Notes: a model not told the origin generated them from the sequence alone. Shown: positions 24,010-38,269, numbered from the stretch's first letter. The stretch: 64,000 nt of DNA from Salticus scenicus (GCA_963930645.1 OZ005654.1:39355686-39419685); one strand, 5' to 3'. Program-made: numbers and translations.

Positions 24010-24310
24010 TAAAGGGGAATGTGTAGGTAGGCGTGTTAATTTTAATCTTCAGCGGATTCGAAGAGAAACCCAATTAAGAGAAGTTGTCATGGAAACGGGG
24101 ATGCTAAAAGCTGCTGACCGATTTGTTGCGGGTGTTTATGGAGTGGAGGACTTACACAGTTTGTCGCTTTGTTTGTAAAATAGGCTGGTAATGTGACAAT
24201 TTAATCCAATTCTAAAGCAGATTTCGGCACTCATTATGTCACTTGCTGTCTCGTTAATGGGACTGGGCCCTCATTTTTGAGGATTAAAGCATTTTACCGC
24301 GCATAAAATG
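24010..24310. promoter_or_regulatory. Candidate intronic enhancer with RFX X-box-like palindrome
   Basis: GTTGTCATGGAAAC at 24,083-24,096 is one base from the RFX consensus. Nearby are forkhead-like TTGTTTGTAAAAT and TGTTTATGG, and CAATTAAG homeobox-like words, in a repeat-free stretch. No open frame of note. Confidence 0.3.
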
Positions 24311-24635
24311 TTGAAAACAAGGACACGTTATAGTCATTTGCATCGCGTTTAAATATAATAAACAATTACATTTTAGTTTGAAAACTTTTTTTTTTTTTTT
24401 GAAAACTGTTGAATTGAGATAATTGTTAAGATTTGTCATCTGGAAATTTTAATTGGCTTGTTGTTTCTTCTGTCATACGTAAAAAGTTTGAAAATGGTTA
24501 ATTGTTCGGGATTAGAAGTAAAAAGTTTTAACTTCTTTTTAATCTTTTATTATATAATATTATTATTTTAAATTAAATTCGAAGAAAATAATTAGTGTTT
24601 GAAATTGGATTTAAAAAAATATTTGTATGTAATGG

Positions 24636-24669
<34 letters not shown>

Positions 24670-25011
24670 TATATTTAGCTCAATGCCAAATTTAATATAT
24701 AAATGAATACGTACATAGACATACGTCTAAAAAACTTAATTAATAATAAAATTTTATTAATTTCAATTTTTGTTAGTTTTCAATTTAATCTTTTCCTCTG
24801 CCTAAGCTACATAAATAAGTATCAGAGTTATTGTTCCTAGCACGGTTATTTTATTTTACTTGTTGCACAGTCCACGAACTCGTTAATACTTAACCTAACA
24901 ATTTTCTGTCCAACTTTTCTATCTCTCCATAGTTAGTCGAACTTAATTTTCTTTAGATATTATGCCATTATAAAATTCTCTGCGTTTTATATATATATAT
25001 ATATATATATA

Positions 25012-25156
25012 CAGTAAAACCTTTCTAAGTTGGACACCTACGGTTCTAAGAAAAAGTGTCCAACTTATAGGGGTTAGACATAATGTTAATGGATACATTC
25101 CGTTCCGAGAAAAAGCGTCCAACTTATAGGGGTGTCCAACTTGAGAAGTTTCACTG
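25012..25156. mobile_element. pogo/Tigger-type MITE (145 bp)
   Basis: The ends CAGTAAAACCTTTCTAAGTT and, inverted, CAGTGAAACTTCTCAAGTT are joined to GGACAC on both sides, and TA flanks both. Inside, the phrase GTCCAACTTATAGGGGT occurs twice. Such CAGT(A/G)AAACCT ends are typical of pogo-class short elements. Confidence 0.75.
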
Positions 25157-26069
25157 TATATATAACACAATGTCACCATTCCCCTCACATTATCTCCCTA
25201 GAATGTTTGTTTACTACAGTCATCAGGTCTATTATGTGTGATTATTTGTATTCACGACTTTATTTTAGATAATAAATTGATTCCGAATCCAAACCATTCA
25301 TTTCGCCTCTGTAGTTATGTTTATATACATACCTGCATGTCAGATTCATGCATTAAAATACAAAATTAAATTTTAATGGATTAATTACTTTCTCTCTTGT
25401 TTTGACGTTATCAAGATTATTTCGAATTAGGCATGTATTCCAGTTGTAGATTACGTTTCTACAGTGATAATCCTAACTCCTGGCCTTGTGTGAAATTTTA
25501 ACGGTTATTAGTTATTTTCCCATAATCCATGTTGCTTTTCTTTTCTTTCTCTTCTTTTTCTTCTTCATCTTTTTTTTTTTTTTTTTTTTTAAGCGTAATT
25601 TTCAATGAACTTCTACTCTGATAAATAATTCCTTTGGTGTTAGATGTTTTTCTTCTCATGTTAAAATAATGATAATGAATTTGAAAAAAGCTTAAATAGC
25701 AAGGAAGAAAATCATTACTTATATGAACAATTAGAAGTAAAAGTAATTTTTTGTGTAAAGGAGAAAATAGGAAGACGTATAAGGTTTTTTTTTTTTTTCT
25801 GAGATTAAAAAAATAAATCTACTGAAAAAATTTTGGGAAAAATTACTTTAAATCATGCTTTACAGACTACAAAATTTGAAAGGTATCTAAGTTGTTTCGA
25901 AGAAATCCTTTTAAATACTTAAATTTACGCTTATTTCTTAGTGTGTGTTTTTCTTTACATTGTTATTCCATTTTTAAAAATTTATAGTACCGAAAATATA
26001 TCTGTGTTCAATTATATATATTTTTAAAGCTACTGAAAAAAAACAAAATAATAATAAGCACCCCCCACC

Positions 26070-26590
26070 ACCCGTTCCTTCGTTTCACCACTGTTTGATA
26101 GTTTTCAAAGAGACTATAACGTTGTCCATTTGCATGTCGCTGTCGTTGATGTCTCACTTTGGCAAACCATTTTTCTCTCCACAATGAAATCAGTCACGGC
26201 AGAAAACAAAGCCCCGTGTCCTTGGGTTGCGGGTCAGTGTTCCCCAGCCTGTTACCTCATCATTTCTTTTCCAGAATTTGGCATCTACCTCTTTTCTCTC
26301 GCTTCGTCTACTATATTTACACAAATCGCCGACGCTCTTTTCCGTTTATTTATTCAAGTTGACGGCTATATTCGCATCGTTTGCCAAGGAGCGAAATTAA
26401 TTAAATATCGACACATTCTGTTTTCCGACACTCCGCCTTTTCCCTTTCGATTTTCGCCAGTGTTGTTATCTTGGCGATCTATCGGAGGCTTTCCAATCTC
26501 GGGAATTCGTCTCCATGGTGACGCGCCGCCAAACATTTCGAGCGGGAGGACCGGATTCATAGTGGAAGATATTTTTTCCAAAATAGCTAC
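26070..26590. promoter_or_regulatory. G+C-richer unique island with long open frame, non-coding favoured
   Basis: An open frame of 154 codons spans 26,130-26,594 on the + strand, but its translation has no recognisable domain and CpG content is raised in all frames. A second RFX-like palindrome, GTCTCCATGGTGAC, lies at 26,509-26,522. A regulatory element is the more likely explanation. Confidence 0.25.
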
Positions 26591-27070
26591 TTGAAACGAT
26601 TGTTGTTTATGAAGTTAACAGCAACCGCCAACCACAAAAAGCCTTCACGTTTATTTCATGATCATCTTTTAATTCTCCTTCTTTCTTCTTTTTCGAATTG
26701 GTGATAAATAAAAGTAAATAGAATAGAAATAAACAATATATTTTTCATTCGAATTGTAAATGAATGGAAAAAAATATTTCCAGTGTCAAAATTATTCAAA
26801 ATTACAATTCAAAATGAAAAAAAATATTTGGAACGTCAACGTTTGAAATTAAATATCACATTTTATTTATTTACTTTTTAAAAATCTAACGATCGCGTCG
26901 CTTAAGAAAAGATATCACCAGACTGAGAAATATTTCTGAATCTAAACGTAATCGGTATTAAGAAAAAAAAAAAATCGTAGTACTATAGTAACAGGAGAAT
27001 TGGTGCTGGAATATTAAAACCCGAATAAACTACTACGTCAGAAACGCCAAAGAAAAATATTTGAGATGCA

Positions 27071-27113
27071 TACAGCTGTTTCGGTAGCCTTAAGCGTACC
27101 GTCTTCAGTGCAT
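27071..27113 (-). ncRNA. Hammerhead-ribozyme-like motif (retroelement-type)
   Basis: On the minus strand ATGCA, CTGAAGA, a GGTA/TACC helix, GAA, the self-complementary ACAGCTGT, A, and TGCAT follow in hammerhead order. Helix I (ATGCA/TGCAT) pairs perfectly and the palindromic helix III would suit dimer formation. The core has A at the tolerant position 7, and one extra base precedes helix II. Related but decayed words occur at 44,870, 46,840 and 49,535. Confidence 0.4.
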
Positions 27114-27972
27114 AAAGAATTCTAAATCTGGAGAAATGCCAGTATATATAGGAGAGGGACCGAATTTAGTTCAACCAATAGGATTACGGAAAAATATAGT
27201 CAATACTATGATATTGACTATATTTAATCACTCGACTTACTGTCGAGTAACGAAAAATAAATAGTGTAATAAACGTTGCTAAGGAACGCAGGTGACTGAA
27301 AAAAAAGAAAGAAACACGCAATTTGAATAAAATTTAAAAAACGAAACAGAGAAATCAATGTATATATGTATGGTTAAATTTTTTAAAAAAAATCTCGATG
27401 AGGTGCATCTCTGCATCTGTAATAAGCTACTGGTTTGCCAAATTTCGAAGCTCTGCTATCAGCACCCTAAACTTCAAAGTGCGCACCTACAGAGAGAGTA
27501 CACAGAGAGAGAGAGAGAGAGATACTTGTCTTCATTCATATAGACTGTTATAAGAAAAGAAAAGAAAAAATGCATGTGCATTTGCTTGCCCCGCATGTGA
27601 CGTCCGTGTGGCTTTTGTGCAAGATTTCAATACAAATTTGATAAAAATAAATAAAATATATCAACAACAACAAATCTTATTTAAAATAATTGTAAAAATG
27701 ATTGCTTCAAAATAAATACATAATGAAATAAAATACAAAACTATGCAACACCCAATTTTTGTAGTTCCAACTAATACACCCCTTTACCATTCATTATCTT
27801 TCATATTATTGTTGCTCGGAAAAATTGTGGCCTAAATTATCTAAAAGCACCCAATAATGTAAAAAAGCCACGAAAATTAGATTACCGACAAGAGTTTTAA
27901 CAGCTATTATTATAGATTTTGGAATCACGAGAATGCATCGAGCACAACTATATCTAATTTTTTGTTGAAAGG

Positions 27973-28005
<33 letters not shown>

Positions 28006-28375
28006 GAATAAAAACAAGAGTATCGTTATCTTTCAGCAACACCATTTCATATCTCAACCCTGTGTATGACTTTCCTGCTTATCACTTTCCCCCACTGTAT
28101 GTTCTTGACATTGTTTTACAATGTTCTCTGTGCGAGAGGCTGATTTTCAGATTTGGGCTCAAATGTTTTAATTCTGTAGACCGGATGCTGAAGACCTGTG
28201 TCCCCAAATGAAGTTATTTTCTTCTCCGCTCTGACTGTACCTAAACATCAATATGTTTCGTAAACACTGAGGAAAAATTAATAGAATGACTAAATGAAAT
28301 ATTTTGCTGATCTGAGACAGTAATTGCGCCCCGCCCCCGCCCCCTTCCCCTGAGCCATTACCCGTATTATTTGTT

Positions 28376-28667
28376 CAGGAGCCGGTCCAGGCAGAAATTG
28401 GGGCTCTTCTGCTGCCCCTTCACAAATTTCAAATCCACAAAATGAGCCCCTTCGCACAAATCAAATCTATAAAATGGGCCCCTTCATAAAATTCAAATTT
28501 ATAAAAAAGACTCTTCACAAAATTCAAGTTCACGAAAACAGCTTTTTTATAAGATTTCGTTTTATAAAAATGATAGTTTTATAAAAATTTCCCATATTTT
28601 CAGTATTATTATCGTTTTTCACAAAAATGGGCCTCAAAAAGTTGAACCTCGGATCGACCCCTGTCGT
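28376..28667. mobile_element. Possible hAT-like element containing a 32-bp tandem repeat
   Basis: CAGGAGCCGGTCCAGGC at the left and, inverted, CAGGGGTCGATCCGAGG at the right are hAT-like ends. From about 28,417 to 28,540 a roughly 32-base unit beginning CCCCTTCACAAAATTCAAAT occurs about four times with divergence. I see no clear target duplication. Confidence 0.4.
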
Positions 28668-29641
28668 TACTTAGCGTTCAGATGTAACCCACTTATCCGT
28701 AAAGTGATTCAATTCAAAAATATGCATTTTAATAGAAGTGGTTTACTAACACACTGATGCACTTATCCTATAAAATCAAGTTTAAATATTTTGAAAATAA
28801 GATGGGGGGATCAGAGATGTTTTCTTTTTTCCTCTCTCCCCCCCCCCCCCCCCCCCAATCCTTTTTTTTTTTTTCTTTACAGTTCTCGACTCTTTAAGTA
28901 ATTAGATGTGATGCGACTCGTATCGGAAAATATAGAATCACTGAAGCAGAAATCTGTATACCTAGTTTTTTCAATAATTTTGTTCATTATATATTTTTTA
29001 AATATATAATATAAAAGCAGCAGATATTTCCTACTTCTTGTTCCTTATATTTTTGTTGTCGCTGTCAAAGAAATGCAGCTGAGAAAACATCTACCTGCAT
29101 GAATTTGTTCCTGTGTTTAGTTTTAACCCGGAAGTGCCTCTTGATATTTTACTGGTCATTTAGTTGAATGGATTAGTCCAGGCCGCTTCTTTATTCACTC
29201 CTACATGCTGACTACTACATCTCGTATTAAAAAAATGTAATATAATAAGACCCGCTTATAACGAGCTGGCATTATGCTATAAATACGTTGAAAAATGTTC
29301 TTTTAGCGAGCAATTTTTTTTTTTCTTTCTTTTCTTCTTTGCTTGTGTTTAGTGAAGCAAATGAATATGGAAGCTATTGAATATTATATATTATATTATA
29401 TTTATTTATTTATTTTCACGTAAAAGCATATTTCATTTCATATGCTGAAATAATAATAATAATAATAATAATAATAATTGGCAACAATAAAAAAATGTAA
29501 ATGTCTATTTTAAAGTTGTTATTTTCATATTTTAATTAATTTAAAAAAATCTAATCAAAAATTTATTACAAATGAGGTACCAAATGAAAGGGACGATTTC
29601 TCTGAATCCGTCGGATTAAACAGCTTATCGATCGGACAATG

Positions 29642-29672
<31 letters not shown>

Positions 29673-32600
29673 AACTAAAGTATGAAAGTTAGGTGGCAAC
29701 TTGCGTTCACACACAGGCAGAGTCCATGGAAATCTCTTAAGCCTAAAGCGTGACAGAATCAGGCACTGATGAGCGTAACTATATATTCTAAGTAATAGAT
29801 ATCAAATTCTGTATAAAACATAATTTAATTTAGGACGAAAGAACTTTTCTTGTATTTTTATTTATTTTTTAGTCTATACTTCCGTATAAAGACGTGCAAT
29901 AAACTGCGTTGCATTTTTTAGCAATGTTTACTATATTCATTTCTTAAAATTTCTTTTACGCGATTTCTCTCAATTTTATTTTTTATACTTATTCTTAATA
30001 TTTTATTAACTTGTCAACAGAAAAAAGAAAGAAAGAAAGAAATTTTTCATTTGGTCTATTTTGTCTGAAAGCAATAATCCTGTTGTCCATTGGGAGGGGG
30101 GGAAAAAAAAGAATAACTGAATGTTTGACTTTTTGCTACATACTTTTTTTTTTTTTTCCGTTGCTGATGGACAGTAATTGGAGATTGACTAGTGTATGTT
30201 TTAACTTTCACGGTAATGTTAAATATTTCTGTTAGGATAAATATGCATAGTGAGTAGTTGCATATTTTCATATTCCATCGACCTTTCATTTTTCGGTGGT
30301 GGTGAATTTTTGATCGCGATCCGGAATAAGTGTTCCGGTGAAAACAGCTGTTCAGATGCTACATACATTCATGCGACGTTTCTAAAGAGAAGCGATGCCA
30401 CTTCCTGTGCTGGGAAGGGAGAAACGAACGATTGTACGTAATGTACTGGTGCCCTTTTTGCACACGGGAACGGGGGGGAGAGGGGGGTGGGGTGTATACC
30501 GCAAAGTCAGGTCTCGAACTCTTACATCAGATGTGCAAAGGAGCTTCTCCGAAATTTATCTGAACTGATGTTACCTTTCGATCAGTATTTGAGGTGATTG
30601 CTTTATTTAAAGAATAAAAAATGGTTTTTCAAAAAAAAAAACCCTATTTATATAATTAAAAATAAATAAAAATTCATATGCACTGAATAATTAAATATAG
30701 TTCTATGTTTTTAATGTCCTAATTAAGTATATAAAAGCACAAAACAACTTATTCAAATATTTATTATAGATAAATAAATGTTCATTTACATTTATTGTTA
30801 TTATTTTATATGATTTGTTGCATAGAACTTTACTGCTTGACTTTATAACGATTTAGTTTTGAATGTGTCATTTCAAAATAGGCTGGTAGAAGGCGAAACT
30901 GAAATTTTTTATGCTTATTAAAAAAAAATAATATTAAGATTACAGTGCAGAATTTAGGAATAAAAATAAGAATAGAAAACTATCCCAGTCCACGGTAGAG
31001 CTCTGTATTTAAAACCCGATTTTGCACCCGTCGGCACACTTGTCGGTTTCTAGTCTGGTTCACTGTTTTTATTTTGTTGCGAGCGGCGTTCAGGTCGAGT
31101 AAATTTTATTTTATTTACTCATCTATTTCGGTTTCAGATTTAATTGAATTCCGGCATATTAAATTTGAAAGAAAGGTTTGATGAAATAACTAAATCAACT
31201 AGTATTTGAACATTAATGGATAATGTATAATTAGTTTATCTTCATGGTGAAAATTGACATCAGATATGTGCATGGGAATTATCTATGCAGGTTGCAATGC
31301 ATGTTGCATCTTTGCGTTTTCACTCTTTTTTTTTTTTTTTTTGTCTCCTGTTTGAATATACCGTTGTTATAAACCCCGATCATTTTCTGTTAATTCTTAG
31401 ACTATTATAATAGTTAGATTTAATTAATATTTGTCATTCTCACAATTATCCTTCGCTTCCCAAATTTCTCTTCAAATTTCATCTGTGTTTCAGTTATGCT
31501 GCAATTGTTATCAACGTTTTCAGGAGTTTTTTTTTTTTAAACATCACAAGAAGTTATATAATAAAATATTACTTTTTTGAGCACTATACCGGATTATCAT
31601 TAAAATCCTATTAGAGTATCATTTAATATAATTTTACAGTTCATTTAAGGCTTATTTATTTTTATTTTTATTTATTTATTTTTTCATGATCGCCTCACCT
31701 TCTCGTTTTTTTTTTTTTTTTTTTTTTTACCCACATTTCCACTATTTTTCTGCTTATGATACACGTTTTTACGTTTAAAAATAATAATTTAATTTGAATA
31801 TCTCTGATTTTCTTTTAAGCTCGTGTGATAAGTTATTCAACTTAATTTTATTTTAGAGAAAGAAGAAGATTTTATAAGATTATTTTAGAAAAAGAGAAAA
31901 GGAAAAAAAGAAATAGAAGGAAGAATGCAGAGTTCAGTATGATATATTTAACTCACACACAAACACCTATTGTACGGTTATAAAATATAATAATAAGAAG
32001 AAGAAGAAGAAAAAAAAAAAGGAAAAACCTTATGCATGTTACAATAAGATCAATGCATGGTCAATGTTAAGAAAGTCACACATTACCAAAATGAGGTGAG
32101 AGGCATAAAAAATGAAAAAGGAAAAGCTTGCAGTATTTCTATGGCTTCATGAAAGATCTTAGAGAAAAAGTGAAAAAAAGAGAGAGTTTGAACAACGCAG
32201 AAACTTGGAACTCGTGCTCTTGTTTCGTAGAGGTCAATGCAAGGCGCATAACTGGTTATTTGCCATTTTTCCTTTTTTTGCATGTTGCATTAAAGGGGCA
32301 ATTACTTATTTCATAAAGCTTGAACGAATCCGCATGAATAAAATTTCTGTAATTTGTGTTTTCTTTCTTTTTTTATTCATTAGAATTTTGTGTTTTTTTC
32401 TTTCGTTTTCGCCAATTAGAATTTTGTGTTTTCTTCTTCTTCTTCTTTTTTTTTTTTTTTTGTCTGTGGAACTAAATTCTTTTTTCATATATTAACAACC
32501 CTTTTTTTTTCTTTATGGCCTGTGGCATTCTACCTTTTCTAGTTATTCCAGAAACGGTCATTTATTTTTCAGTTAGCAGGTGCGGAACAGAAAGTAACAG

Positions 32601-35094
32601 TAAAAACCAAAAGAAAAGCCTTGGAACTGGACACTGACCCCACTACGGTGTTTGCCGGCCGGCCCGCATCTATTCGTCTGATCATGATGTAAGTAGGTGT
32701 GTAGAGGTGAAGGAAGAGAGAGAGAGGGGGAAATAAACCGGATTGTCCCCCTCCCCCCACCGCAACATAATTTCATATTTGGCTTCAAAAATTTTCCTTT
32801 CCTTTTCTTTTTTTTTTTTTTTTTCTGAAAGATCTCATTTTAAAATACCAATTTAATAATTTAAATATTTCGTGGCATTTCCAACATGACCGTTTAGTCT
32901 AGGCTGTTTTGAACAAGTACAGCGGTAATTTTTTTATTTAGCTTTGTACGTGCTGTTTCATTATTGTTATTATTATAATTTATGAGTTTTATTTTTCAAA
33001 TAATAAGGTAGTTAATTAATTTTGTTCAGAATATGTATATGTCTTAAAAACGACTGTCCGTAATAAATAAATAAATAAAAAATTATTATTAGTGTTCTAA
33101 TATTGTTAATGCGGTATTAATGTGGTTAACTGAGTACTACCGTGAAAAGCTGTAAAAAGTTAATACAATAATTTAGAAAATTCTGAAAAATGCAGGAGGA
33201 AATCTAGAAACTCTCTTTAAAAGATGAAAATTTTCGATTAGTTAACATTGACTGTATTTATGGCCATATCTATATACGTTTGGGATCAATTAGAATTGGG
33301 GATTATTTATTTATTTATTATTATTTTAATTCTCTGTCAGTTTCTCTAGTGAATCATAATCGCAGTTATTTATCAAAATACAAACTTATGTCGAAACCTA
33401 AATTAGCATGACAAATTTAGTAATTTCTAAGTTTGTTACACGTTCTTCTTATGTATTAGTAATTATATATCAATAATCAAATACAGCTATATGATATATA
33501 TAATGTTGAGAATTGTAAATCATTATAAAATTTAGCATATAATTCAGATAATAAAATGCCACCGAAATTCTCAATAATCAAAATGAACTAATATATAACT
33601 AAATTAAATAACCTATATAATGTATATATAATACGCTTAGGATAGCTTTCTGAACGCACCGACTCTCGATCAAGGATTCACTGTCATTTACTTTTTGGCG
33701 ATTGTAATTTGGCACGGTTTTCGTGAATTCTGTGCTCCAATGAAATCCAATGGAAAATTTTATAACTAAGCTTCATGTACTTTATAACTAAGCTACGGCA
33801 TCGAAACTTCGAGAGTCTCATACTACCATTTTCCGTCAAACGCGTCTGGATTGCTATTCACTTTCACGTTGACTGTAAATCTACTTTTACTGCAATAGCC
33901 CAATTGAGACAGGGAAGAAATTTAATCAGCTTGAACAGTTACATAATGCGTACTATTACTATACATTTATATATTTTGCCCTATGCCAAAATTCATACTA
34001 AGAATTAAATCTGTTTCATTGTATTTTATTGAAAATTTATTTTCTCTGTATAATGTTTAATTTTCTAGATGCAATAAAATCCACTCACCTCTGAGCATGC
34101 ATTTTTTTTTTTTTTTTTTTTTACAGCGGTTTTATTGCCTTCTTAGCGAATCCTACTTTTCGAAAAAGAACTTTGTGTCGGGGACTTAAAGATATCTAAC
34201 TTGTTAATGTGATACAATTTTTTATCTTGAATTTTTTCTTAAAGAATGTAATTGGATCTTTCAATATGAAATGATATAAGATATTTTTTTTATTACTAAT
34301 CAGACTATTCCACTACACATAAATCTAAAGTCATTACACCATATTTGTTCTGCTATGTATGCACCGCGTTCAACTGTTTTGCCTAGGATGATTTTTAAAT
34401 TTTTAATTTCAGATTAATCGAAACACTTTATTCTTGACTTTACAGCCAGATTTCCTTGTCGGTAACAGGGATGAGATTTTTCAGCTTTTTTATGTTTCTT
34501 ATATGTATTTATTCTTTTTTTATACATTGGAGATTAAAATAAATATTTATTACTATAATAGATTTTGTCATCAAAATTCTGGTATTTCACTCCAACGTCT
34601 TGCCTTTGCATACAGTTTCAGATTTTTTGTATTTTTGCTAATCTCATCCCTGCGATAATGAATCGTGTAAAAATGTTACTAATAAAAATAATCTAGTGTG
34701 TCACTCACACGACTTTCTCTTACCCTGAAATTTAATACTGTAAATACAGGTTGGAGATTAAGAAGTAAGATAACGATGTTATGTAAACCTGTGTTAAACA
34801 ATTGAAATTAGGCTTCGGAAGAGTTTTATATGATAATTAGTTCTGTGTGCCCCCGTTTCATTAATGCACCTACATTTATAAAGAATTTAATTCGGTTATT
34901 AAAAAATAATTCTGTTTTAAAAAAATAATTTATTAAAATTATTATTTAAAAAAAAAATATATCTTTTATGATAATACAGGCGATTTCCATATTAGAGAAG
35001 TAGTATAACACTAAATATATATACAAAAAAAAGTTGAATTTATTCTCAATATTACATAAAAAAAAAAAAAAAAAAAAAAAAATGTTAAAAATGA

Positions 35095-35668
35095 AAAAAG
35101 TTGATAACTTTATTTTAAATTATCGCAGATCGATGGTTCAACCATTCATTTAAAATGTATAGGCGAGCTCTTTTGAAAGATACCCATCATGAAAATTTAC
35201 TCCCCTCGAGGGGCGACTTCTTCCCCAGGGGGGGGGGGGGGAGGCTCCTACATACACAAAAAAATTTTCCCAGTTGACTATCTCTATTACAAAAAATATA
35301 TATTCGTTTCATTTGGTTTTGTGCAGTCTATAGATGTTAAACTCTGCTTACCTGCAATTTTCCCCATAGCCGTTATGTATTTGAATACTTTTGAGTGTCC
35401 CTGTACACTAACGATTTCCTTCATCTCAACAAAAAGCTTACTATAACATCCCTATACGATACACATTTAGAATACCGAGTTTGGAATTTCTGCTACTATT
35501 TGTTCTTGAGATATGCTAATAACAGACACACAGACCATTCGCTAAAAACATGATTTTCGTATTCAGGGGACCTCAAAACATGTAAATATAACAAAAGCTC
35601 ACGTTCGAAAATTTGACCCTAAAACAATACTTTCTCGACCCTATGGTGAGAAAGTAAAATATAATAAA
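35095..35668 (-). repeat. Five-copy interspersed family, copy 4 (inverted, diverged)
   Basis: Read on the minus strand it shows the family hallmarks: GAATGGTTGAACCATCGATC, AAAGAGCTCGCCTATAC in place of the usual word, ATGGGTATCTTTC, a C/G block, and an end at ACTTTCTC. The middle is more diverged than in other copies, so it is probably an older or distinct subfamily member. Confidence 0.5.
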
Positions 35669-35734
35669 AATGAAAGAAGTAGTAGTTTTGGTGAGAAAGT
35701 AAAATATAATAAAAATGAAAGAAGTAGTAGTTTT
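35645..35734 (+). repeat. 45-bp tandem duplication
   Basis: GGTGAGAAAGTAAAATATAA at 35,645 begins a unit that is repeated immediately at 35,690 without visible change. It lies at the outer edge of the inverted copy 4 of the five-copy family. Confidence 0.85.
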
Positions 35735-37158
35735 TGTTATTAACTCGTCTTTTTAGTTATTAATTGATGGCAACATATATTAAAAATATTGCCAAACAAT
35801 GTGATACGTACTTTCTTTTTGCTTTAATAACGCTCTTGGTGCCGAATTTCAAGTCCTGTTAGACCGTAATGCATTTTTGATGTATCCTTTCTCGTGCGTG
35901 ATTGCATAAGAACTACCAACTCTTATGTGCCGACAGCCCCTTGATGGATTGCTTTCCTTTGCTCTTGTCGCGCGGTACCCGACGATGAGTCTCTCTGTCG
36001 AACTTTGATAAATGGTGACAACTGGATTAGTAGTTATATATAGCGTCGCATCAACATTTGCACCGAACAACTTGGAGCTAATTTTTTCACTTTTTTTTTG
36101 TATCGCTGGAAATGATTTAATCTTTTGTTTCGCAGATCGTTGAAACAGCTTCAGAAAACGATCGTCTTGTTCAGCTGTTTTAGCAGCCGATCTGTATCTG
36201 TTGCATTCCATTTCCCGGAATTTCGTTGCTTGTTCTTGGATACTTGTAGACATTGTTCAGAAACGGATGAATTGTTTAAGCATCTCTTTGTTGTGCAAAT
36301 TTTCTGGGTAAATACTGCGCTGCGCCTTCATTCATTACGACTTACTATTTTTGGTTATTTTTTCTTCTTCGTTTTCTTTTCTCTTTCTCCGTTTGTGCCT
36401 GCATGTTCTGACAATTACTTTCAATTAAGAAAAGGAAAAAAAAAAAAAAAAATGCTAGCAGTATAATCTAATAAAATACTTCTCACCTACATGGGATTTC
36501 ATTTTGATTATCGTCCTCAATATTTGAGCAAAGTTAAAAGCATTTCTGTAACACTTTATAGCTCAGCCCACAAATATCATTTACATGAATAAAATTATAA
36601 TTTATTCTTTCTTTCTTTCATCTATATCCCGCAATATTGGAAATTGTTTCATAGTCCTTGTGTGTTAATTCCCGCCTCCCATTTACTGTCCCCCCATAAT
36701 ACGGAATCAACTAATAAAATTGCTATTGATATCATCTTTTCTTAGCGTATTCACGTGTCTCATATGAAAGTAAATCCATGATAGGGTAATTTGTTATTGG
36801 GTTATTTTTGGAGACGACGTTTATCTCTAGATTTAAAGAAAGAGCCATTCTAGACTAAGAAGATTATTCCTGTAAATACTGACTGGAATAGACTTTTTTT
36901 TTTTTTTTTTAATATAAAATACTATTAATTATGTTTTGTTGCAAAGAAAAATGAACAGAACCTTTTTATGATTCTTCGATTAAATTTTCAATTTCAAGCG
37001 CTAGTAATTTTTAAACTATTTTTGCATATTTGGTAAAAATAATACGTTCTTTATTAAACGCTCCCTTTTATTTTGGATAGTTTTTTTTATAAATATCAAA
37101 CACAGTTGGTACCCTTGTATAATCTCATATACGTATTTGTAAAATTTTAGAATATACT

Positions 37159-37197
<39 letters not shown>

Positions 37198-37871
37198 GTA
37201 ATTCAGAGTCACGTAACATACTAATAAAAATCATGGCAATCCTATGCTTAAAATTTTTTTAAACTATTCCACTCGCCTCTTTTGGTAATATTTTAATCGA
37301 AGTACAATATGCTCTGCCCCCCTTCCCCCTCCCCCAACATTATCTTGTATGAAGGTTCAAATTATAATAGTTTTTTGAAGATGCGGATTAACTCTTCTTT
37401 CATTACCGGATGCTTCCTTTATTTTTATTTATTTTCTGCTCAGTCTCTAGTTCATAACTGGAAACACCCAAAGAAAAAACAAGAATTGCGCAACAACCCA
37501 CTTTGAAACAAGTTCTCATGGGCAATGTTTAGCTGTTTTTTGCGGATCGACAGTTCGGATGTTCGTAATATCTTTTCAGGATGGCCACAGAACAATCCAA
37601 GCATGACGGTCACAAAAGGCTATCGTCGCAGTCTCTGTTGAAATTGTTTTATAAAGGCTGTTGTATGATAGAACTAATATTCAGAGAGAGAGTTTCAGCT
37701 AGATATTAGTCGCGTGCGGTTTTTATATTCGCTTTCCTGACACTTCTAGCCTTATGCATTCTGACGCACCAAAAATCTTCCCAAGGGCAAATAATAAAAA
37801 TCCGCAATTCTGCAATTAATAAAAATTCCCTTTTTAATTTAATTTAGAAATTTATTCATCAACCATGAAAG

Positions 37872-38269
37872 TTCATTTCAGAAAATTAGTGGAAGGCTGA
37901 TTTTTTATACCAACTATGTGAAAAAATACCAGAGCCGGGAATCGAACCCGGGCCTTCCGCTTTACGTGCGGATGCTCAAACCATGGTTAATAATTAACCC
38001 ATTAATAATCATGGCACAACCCCAATAGACCACGAAATTTTAGAACTGATGAATGAATTTCTAAATTAAATTAAAATTTTCGTGGTATATTGGGGTTGTG
38101 CCATCATTATTAATGTCACTTGATATAGCTGTGTTTACAGACTCGTTGACTTTGCCAACGAATGTTATGTACGTGAAGCGGAAGGCCTGGGTTCGATTCC
38201 CGGCTCTGGTATTTTTCACATAGTTGGTATAAAAAATCAGCCTTCCACTCCAAAATTTTCTGAAATGAA
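37872..38269. mobile_element. Head-to-head pair of tRNA-derived SINEs
   Basis: Two copies of one element face away from a short centre. The minus copy (37,872-38,042) and plus copy (38,073-38,269) share an A-box-like GTGGTxTATTGGGGTTG, GGTTCGATTCCCGGCTCTGG (a perfect B box, 38,190-38,200 on the plus copy) and the tail ACATAGTTGGTATAAAAAATC. The region between A and B boxes is longer than in a real tRNA, so these are SINEs and not tRNA genes. A transcript of both could fold into a long hairpin. Confidence 0.7.

Noticed and set aside
26130..26594. 154-codon open frame on the + strand
   Set aside because: No recognisable domain, no bracketing splice signals that give an open exon, and an overlapping open frame on the other strand; composition of a G+C-richer island explains it.
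37928..38200. tRNA genes suggested by GGTTCGATTCC boxes
   Set aside because: A-to-B-box spacing and flanking body are those of SINEs, the units are inverted copies, and no cloverleaf with proper acceptor stem is apparent.
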